A program made the translations under genes and the position numbers. Shown piece after piece: positions 56,578 through 64,000 of a stretch of 64,000 nt of DNA (positions are counted from its first letter, which is position 1; every line of letters starts with the position of its first letter). This DNA comes from Luteimicrobium sp042670205 (GTDB taxonomy: Bacteria; Actinomycetota; Actinomycetes; Actinomycetales; Cellulomonadaceae): positions 1-64,000 of the forward strand of contig NZ_JBHUWD010000016.1 of the NCBI RefSeq assembly GCF_042670205.1, given 5' to 3'. The notes beneath the pieces were generated by a model that was given only the letters and a program-made list of their open reading frames with translations, searched no databases and was not told where the DNA came from.

Positions 56578-57249
56578 GTGAGCCAGGCCCCGAACGTCAG
56601 TGCCGAGCCCGATGACGTGGACGTCGACGACGACCTCGACGACTACTCGCGACCGCTGATCCCGCACCCCCTCAAGGACCGCACGCTCGGCTGGATCCTG
56701 ACGATCTTCGGCGGCATCGCCTTCCTGGCCGCGGGCACGCTGACGATCGACGACTGGAAGCTCGCGGAGAACCCGGACTACACGCCGTCGTGCTCGATCA
56801 ACGTCTTCGTGACGTGCAGCGCGGCGATGCAGTCGTGGCAGGGCAAGCTCTACGGCTTCCCGAACCCGTTCCTCGGCATCGTGGCGTTCGCGATCGTCGT
56901 CACGGTCGGCGTCATCATGCTCACCGGCTTCCGGCCGCCGCGCTGGTTCCGGCTCGCGCTGCTCGCGGCGACGACCATCGGCCTCGGGCACGTCGTCTTC
57001 TTCGTCTGGACGACGATCTACCGGCTCGGCAAGATCTGCCCCTACTGCAGCGTCGTGTGGCTCTGCATGATCCCGATCTTCTGGTACCAGCTCGTGCACG
57101 CGATCCAGGAGCGCGCGATCCCGCTGCCCGAGAAGTGGCGCGGGGCGATCGTGCGGAACCGGACGATCGGCACGGTCGTGCTCTATGTCGCGCTGCTGCT
57201 GTGGGTCTTCGTCGGCCTGCGCGAGCCCATCGCCCAGACCTACTTCTGA
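56578..57249 (+). CDS. Vitamin K epoxide reductase (VKOR) family protein
   Basis: A 223-residue integral membrane thiol oxidoreductase. An acidic N-terminal tail (residues 1-25) is followed by five helices. The redox centre CPYC lies in GKICPYCSVVW (near residue 150), and the loop cysteines lie in CSINVFVTCSAAM (near 68-77). In actinobacteria VKOR replaces DsbB and reoxidises DsbA-like thioredoxins for disulfide formation using menaquinone. No DsbA-like fusion or neighbour is present. GTG 56578 has GAGGGAG about 6 nt upstream; GTG 56524 is possible but has no RBS. Confidence 0.9.
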   Translation: MSQAPNVSAEPDDVDVDDDLDDYSRPLIPHPLKDRTLGWILTIFGGIAFLAAGTLTIDDWKLAENPDYTPSCSINVFVTCSAAMQSWQGKLYGFPNPFLGIVAFAIVVTVGVIMLTGFRPPRWFRLALLAATTIGLGHVVFFVWTTIYRLGKICPYCSVVWLCMIPIFWYQLVHAIQERAIPLPEKWRGAIVRNRTIGTVVLYVALLLWVFVGLREPIAQTYF

Positions 57250-57299
57250 CCGGCGCCGACGCGGTGGACGGCCCGCCCGGGCTGTCCGTCGGCGCCGGT
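57249..57299 (+). terminator. Long hairpin between the VKOR gene and leuS
   Basis: Perfect 13-bp outer arms ACCGGCGCCGACG (57249-57261) and CGTCGGCGCCGGT (57287-57299), with an inner imperfect stem GGACGGCCCG/CGGGCTGTCC. It starts in the VKOR stop codon and ends on the first base of the leuS -10, so it likely terminates the upstream transcript without entering the leuS mRNA. Confidence 0.65.
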
Positions 57300-57304
57300 A
57301 AACT
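57299..57304 (+). promoter_or_regulatory. -10 hexamer TAAACT of leuS (leaderless)
   Basis: TAAACT, 6 nt, GTG 57311. Confidence 0.6.
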
Positions 57305-57310
57305 CCTGGT

Positions 57311-60262
<2,952 letters not shown>

Positions 60263-60275
60263 CCCCGGAGCCGTC

Positions 60276-61802
60276 GTGGCGAGGGTGGAGGGCGCGTACG
60301 AGCGCGCCCGGCGCGCGTTCGCGAGCCCGATGCTTGCGCTCCTGCACAAGCAGCGGGCGCCGCTGGTCGTGACGTTGCTCGGTGCCCTGTTCGGGGCCGA
60401 GCGGTCGGCCGTGCCCGTCGCCGACGCGCACACCGAGCTCGACGACGCCCTCGCCGGGCTGCGCGCGAGCGGTTTCGACGACGTCCCCGACGCGTCGGCG
60501 CGCGAGCTGTGCCGGCAGTGGGTCGCGGAGAGCTGGCTGCTGCGCCAGGTCGGCGACGACGGCGCCGAGGAGTACCGGCTGACCGCGCACGCCGTCGAGG
60601 CGCTCGAGGTCGCGGCGCGGGCCGGCGGGCCACGGACGCGGGTCTCGCACTCGCGGATCCGGACCCTGCTGGAGGCCGTCGAGCACCTCGCGCAGGAGGC
60701 CGACCCGGACGTCGAGAACCGGGTCGCGCGCCTCGAGCTCGAGATCGGGCGGCTGACGGCGGAGCGCGACCGCCTGCGGTCCGGGGCGCCGCTCGACCTG
60801 ACCGACGACGACCAGCTCGTCGAGGAGGCCGAGAACGTCCTGTTCCTCGTCCGCGAGCTGCCGGCGGACTTCGCGCGCGTCGGGGAGAGCATCAAGGCGC
60901 TCCAGCGGGGCGTCGTCGAGGCGCTGCGGCAGGACGAGCGGCCTACGGGCGAGGTCCTCGAGGCGTACCTTGAGCAGGCGGAGCGGCTGCTGGACGCGAC
61001 CCCCGAGGGGCGCGCGTTCGCGGGCGCCATGCGCCTGCTCGCCGACACGGACCGTCTCGACGCGCTCGCGGACCAGCTCGACCTCGTCCTGGAGCATCCG
61101 TTCGCGCAGCACCTCGACCCGGAGCGCCGGGCGGAGCTGCGCGCGATCACCCGTCAGATCGAGGCCGGTCTGGGCGCCGTGCTGACCCAGCAGCGCCGTA
61201 CGTCCCACATCATCACGACCCAGGTGCGCCACCACGACCCGCTGCGCGACCGGCAGGTCGACGACCTCCTGCGCGACGCCGTCGCCGCCCTCGGCGCGTG
61301 GTTCCCGGGCTCGCGTCGCGGGCAGGACGTCGAGGCGCTGCGCCGTCTGCCGCGCGCCGACGTCGGGCGGCTGCGCGAGACGCCGTACGCGCCCGGGCGC
61401 GCCCCTGCGCCCGACGCCCTCACCGTGTGGGACGACGAGGGCGACCTCGACGCCGCCGGCGACCTCCAGGACGCGCGGGCGTGGGGCGGGCCGCACTACG
61501 GGCGGATCGCCGCGCTGCTCGCGGCACGTGCGGGAGACTCCGAGCCCGCCACCGACCTGGCCGAGCTGTTCGAGTCCGGTCCGACGGACCTCCGGCGCCC
61601 CGTCGACCTGCTCGGCTACCTCGAGCTCGTGCCCGCCCCGGCTGCGATACCGCCCGGGGAAGGGGCCGAGGTGTCCGTCGTGACCGCCGTCCGCCCCGAC
61701 GGGACCACGCGGCGCCTCGCGTTCGCCCGCACCGACGTCGGCCTCGACACCGCGGCCCACGACGTCCCCGTACCGCACGACGACCCGGAAGGAGCCCGAT
61801 GA
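60276..61802 (+). CDS. jetA: JetA, Wadjet anti-plasmid system (DUF3375)
   Basis: A 508-residue DUF3375 protein, the kleisin-like component of the Wadjet (MukBEF-related) SMC complex that recognises and cuts circular plasmid DNA. An N-terminal helical region (FASPMLALLHKQRAPLVVTLL) is followed by a winged-helix part and a coiled segment near residues 145-170 (RVARLELEIGRLTAERDRLRSG). A C-terminal domain follows. GTG 60276 has CGGAG 5 nt upstream. It overlaps jetB (ATGA) and lies just 13 nt after leuS. Identified from the DUF3375-DUF4194-SMC order. Confidence 0.9.
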   Translation: MARVEGAYERARRAFASPMLALLHKQRAPLVVTLLGALFGAERSAVPVADAHTELDDALAGLRASGFDDVPDASARELCRQWVAESWLLRQVGDDGAEEYRLTAHAVEALEVAARAGGPRTRVSHSRIRTLLEAVEHLAQEADPDVENRVARLELEIGRLTAERDRLRSGAPLDLTDDDQLVEEAENVLFLVRELPADFARVGESIKALQRGVVEALRQDERPTGEVLEAYLEQAERLLDATPEGRAFAGAMRLLADTDRLDALADQLDLVLEHPFAQHLDPERRAELRAITRQIEAGLGAVLTQQRRTSHIITTQVRHHDPLRDRQVDDLLRDAVAALGAWFPGSRRGQDVEALRRLPRADVGRLRETPYAPGRAPAPDALTVWDDEGDLDAAGDLQDARAWGGPHYGRIAALLAARAGDSEPATDLAELFESGPTDLRRPVDLLGYLELVPAPAAIPPGEGAEVSVVTAVRPDGTTRRLAFARTDVGLDTAAHDVPVPHDDPEGAR

Positions 61803-62641
61803 GCGAGACCGCCCACGAGCCCGTCGAGCAGCCCGTCGAGCCGGCAGCGGGGGAGGCCGCCGACGACGTCGTCGCGGGTTCCGCCACGGCCACGACCCTG
61901 GAAGCCGACGAGAGCGCGGAGGCCGACCCGGCGGCCGAGGCCGGGTTCGTCGCGCCGCGCCCCGCGGAGGCCGACCTGCCCGTGCTGTTCGCGGGCGACA
62001 CCGGCACCCTCGAGCCCGACGTGCGCGAGGTCCTCGTGCGGCTCCTGCGGCAGCGGTACCTGTCGGCCGAGGCGCAGCCGTCGCACTGGCGGACGCTGCT
62101 CGCGCACCAGCCGGTGATCGAGTCGCGGCTCCACGATCTCTACGTGCGGCTCGTCGTCGACCACGACCGGGGGCTCGCCTTCAAACGCCAGGTGCGCGAC
62201 GCGGACGTCCCCGTGCCGGTGCTGCTGCGCGACGAGCCGTACTCGCGCGTCGAGACGGTGCTCCTCGTCCATCTGCGGGCGCTGTACCAGCGCGAGCGTG
62301 GCGCGGGGGAGGCCGCGGCCCGCGTCGACCTCGAGGAGCTCGAGCAGACCGCGCTGAGCTTCGCCGACCCGACGTCGTCGAACCTGGCGGTCCGCCAGCG
62401 GGAGATCCGGTCCGCGGTCGCGCGGCTGGTCCGTGAGCGGATCCTCGAGGAGGAGAGCCAGGGCCGGTACCGCGTGCTGCCCATCGTCGACGTCGTGCTG
62501 TCCGTGGACCGGCTCACCGAGCTGACCCGCTGGCTGCGCGAGGACACCGGGCGGCGCGAGCACAGCGGGGGCGACGGCGCCGGCGACGACGTCGTTCCCG
62601 ACGACGAGTCCGAGCCGGACGAGCTGGAGGTGCTCGCATGA
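61799..62641 (+). CDS. jetB: JetB, Wadjet anti-plasmid system (DUF4194)
   Basis: A 280-residue DUF4194 protein, the MukE-like accessory subunit of the Wadjet motor. An acidic Ala/Glu tail (1-60) precedes two winged-helix-like parts (LVRLLRQRYLSAEAQPSHWRTLL and LVRERILEEESQGRYRVLP). The C-terminal tail is acidic. Translation is coupled at both ends: its ATG overlaps the jetA stop and its stop overlaps the jetC ATG. It would bind the JetA kleisin and bridge it to the JetC ATPase. Confidence 0.9.
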   Translation: MSETAHEPVEQPVEPAAGEAADDVVAGSATATTLEADESAEADPAAEAGFVAPRPAEADLPVLFAGDTGTLEPDVREVLVRLLRQRYLSAEAQPSHWRTLLAHQPVIESRLHDLYVRLVVDHDRGLAFKRQVRDADVPVPVLLRDEPYSRVETVLLVHLRALYQRERGAGEAAARVDLEELEQTALSFADPTSSNLAVRQREIRSAVARLVRERILEEESQGRYRVLPIVDVVLSVDRLTELTRWLREDTGRREHSGGDGAGDDVVPDDESEPDELEVLA

Positions 62642-64000
62642 GCCTCATGGCGGACACGCTGTTCGGGCTGGTTCCCGTCGCGTCGACGGGGCAGCAGTGG
62701 ACGGCCCGCGACCTGCAGGTCGTCAACTGGGGCGGCTACGAGGGCCGCCACCGGGTCCGGCTCGCTTCGAGCGCGACCCTCGTGTCCGGCGCGTCGGGCT
62801 CGGGCAAGTCGACCCTGCTCGACGCGTACGTGGCGTTGATGATGCCGCACACGACGCCGTTCAACGGGGCGTCGAACGGCGGCGTCGTCGGGCGGCCGCG
62901 CGGCAAGGACCAGCGCAACGTCATCTCGTACGCGCGTGGCAAGGTCGACGAGTCGCGGACCGAGGCCGGGACCCGCGAGCGCGTCCTGCGTGGGGCCGAC
63001 GCCGACACCTGGTCTGCGGTCGCGATGACGTGGGCCGACCAGGACGGCCGCCTCTTCACGGCGGTCCGTGCCTGGTACGTGCCGTCCGCGGCGCAGCGCG
63101 TCGACGACGTCGTCGCGGTCCGTGCGACCTTCGACGGCGACCTCGACCTCGCGGAGCTCGCTCCGGCGGCGGCCGTGCGGTTGCGCCGGGCCGAGCTCAC
63201 GGCGCTCGGGCTCGTCCTGCACGACACCGACCGCGACTTCACCGCGCGCCTGCACGCGACGCTCGGCATCGGGGCCGCGGGCGGCGGGACCAAGGCGATC
63301 GGCCTGCTCGCGCGCATCCAGGCCGGCCAGCAGATCACGACGGTCGACGCCCTCTACAAGGCGATGGTCCTCGAGGAGCCCGAGACGCTCGCGGCCGCGG
63401 ACGCCGCCGTCGAGCAGTTCGACAACCTCGCGGAGGTCCGCGAGCGCATGCTGGTCGCGCGTCGCCAGGTCCGGGCGCTCCGGCCGATCCGTGAGCACCG
63501 CGAGACCGTCGACGCCGCGCGCGCCCGGATCGCCGTCGTCGACGCGGTCGGCTCGCCCGACGACGTCGCGTCGCCCCTGGCGGTCTGGCGCGACGGGCGC
63601 CGGCTCGACCTCCTGCGGGACGCCGAGGGCGCCGCGCGCTCCCGGCACCGCGAGCTCGTCGAGCGGGCCGAGGGCACGCGTGCCGCGGTCCTGGCGGCCG
63701 AGCACGAGCACGACGCGCTCCGCGACGCCGTCCGTGCCCAGGGCGGGGACCGCCTCGAGGTCGCCCGGCGCGAGCGCGAGCGCGCGGAGGAGCACCTCGC
63801 GCGCGTGCGCGCCGAGAGGGCCGGCCTGGACCGCTGGCTCGGTCAGGTCGAGGTCGAGGTCGGCTCGCGCGCCGACCTCGACCGGCAGCGGGCGGCGTCC
63901 CGGGCCTTCGTCGCGCAGGTCGACGACCGGCGTGGGGCGCTGCGCGACGAGCGGCTCGCGGCCTACGAGGCGGCGTCGCGTGCCCGTGCCGAGGTGGACC
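62638..64000 (+). CDS. jetC: JetC, Wadjet SMC-like ATPase (partial, cut by window end)
   Basis: The first 454 codons of an SMC/MukB-like ATPase. After a short lead-in comes WGGYEGRHRVRL and the Walker A GASGSGKST (residues 51-59). RPRGKDQRNVISYARGKVDES follows, a block typical of JetC/SbcC-like Wadjet proteins. From about residue 300 the sequence becomes a long Arg/Glu/Ala-rich coiled coil. The signature, Walker B and hinge lie beyond 64000, and a jetD nuclease gene is expected next. ATG 62638 overlaps the jetB stop. Confidence 0.9.
   Translation, partial: MSLMADTLFGLVPVASTGQQWTARDLQVVNWGGYEGRHRVRLASSATLVSGASGSGKSTLLDAYVALMMPHTTPFNGASNGGVVGRPRGKDQRNVISYARGKVDESRTEAGTRERVLRGADADTWSAVAMTWADQDGRLFTAVRAWYVPSAAQRVDDVVAVRATFDGDLDLAELAPAAAVRLRRAELTALGLVLHDTDRDFTARLHATLGIGAAGGGTKAIGLLARIQAGQQITTVDALYKAMVLEEPETLAAADAAVEQFDNLAEVRERMLVARRQVRALRPIREHRETVDAARARIAVVDAVGSPDDVASPLAVWRDGRRLDLLRDAEGAARSRHRELVERAEGTRAAVLAAEHEHDALRDAVRAQGGDRLEVARRERERAEEHLARVRAERAGLDRWLGQVEVEVGSRADLDRQRAASRAFVAQVDDRRGALRDERLAAYEAASRARAEVD

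Noticed and set aside
57249..57310. T-box riboswitch or leucine attenuator before leuS
   Set aside because: There is no T-box sequence or specifier loop. The hairpin ends at the -10, so it would not be in the leuS transcript.
62638..64000. Ordinary SbcC/RecN repair ATPase
   Set aside because: Gene order with DUF3375 and DUF4194 genes and the 4-nt overlaps identify it as JetC.

Overview
The window is chromosomal DNA from a very high-GC actinobacterium, most likely Micrococcales (Cellulomonas/Cellulosimicrobium/Promicromonospora type). The reasons are the heavily GC-biased third codon positions, frequent GTG starts, many genes overlapping by 1-4 nt, actinobacterial hallmarks (Ku/LigD non-homologous end joining, TIGR02960-type sigma factor, OleBC fusion, mqo, a DtxR-type iron box), and leaderless transcription. 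At least fourteen genes start 6-7 nt after a TANNNT -10 hexamer, with no room for a ribosome binding site. I saw no rRNA, tRNA, CRISPR array, insertion sequence or prophage.

Layout. 70-5814: a serine hydrolase diverges from a five-gene DUF4129/MoxR/DUF58 membrane operon. 5812-10000: an iron-siderophore ABC importer (lipoprotein, two FecCD permeases, FecE-type ATPase) behind a DtxR/IdeR-like box. 10036-12889: a CsbD-like stress protein, a HAD phosphatase, a VOC protein and a sigma-70 factor with a SnoaL tail. 12890-13377: a convergent intergenic region made of inverted 21-bp repeat arrays around a nested palindrome. 13378-18181: oleA-oleBC-oleD, the long-chain olefin (head-to-head hydrocarbon) pathway. 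18361-24384: a SWIM/SNF2 helicase, a vapBC toxin-antitoxin pair, a frameshifted ArsR-type regulator and a DinB-like protein of lower GC. 24523-29184: divergent ku and ligD, with topoisomerase IB behind ligD. 29190-32897: WYL and TetR regulators and small oxidoreductases. 32907-34933: rnhA and lpdA. 35093-38482: a membrane protein and a NarL-type two-component system. 38591-42034: a GntR regulator with hpaE and hpaD (homoprotocatechuate meta-cleavage). 42191-50178: a FetB-type permease, a GH3 lipoprotein, GntR plus MFS, an anomalous chimeric ABC exporter, an aldo/keto reductase and a cupin. 50314-52394: a polymorphic toxin (T7SS-like N-terminus, Hint domain, RNase A-like C-terminus) with its immunity gene. 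52378-57249: a DUF5519-like protein, mqo, a DtxR/MntR regulator, an MFS transporter and a VKOR protein. 57311-60262: leuS. 60276-64000: jetA, jetB and the first part of jetC of a Wadjet anti-plasmid system, cut by the window edge.

The most unusual points are: (1) the Wadjet operon directly after leuS; (2) the Hint/RNase A toxin-immunity pair; (3) a 766-residue ABC exporter that looks like an in-frame fusion of two tandem half-transporters; (4) a set of intergenic palindromes with a shared double-motif design, each motif beginning CCGA, one of which lies in frame inside the LigD interdomain linker; and (5) a very regular -10-to-start spacing that fixes many translation starts.
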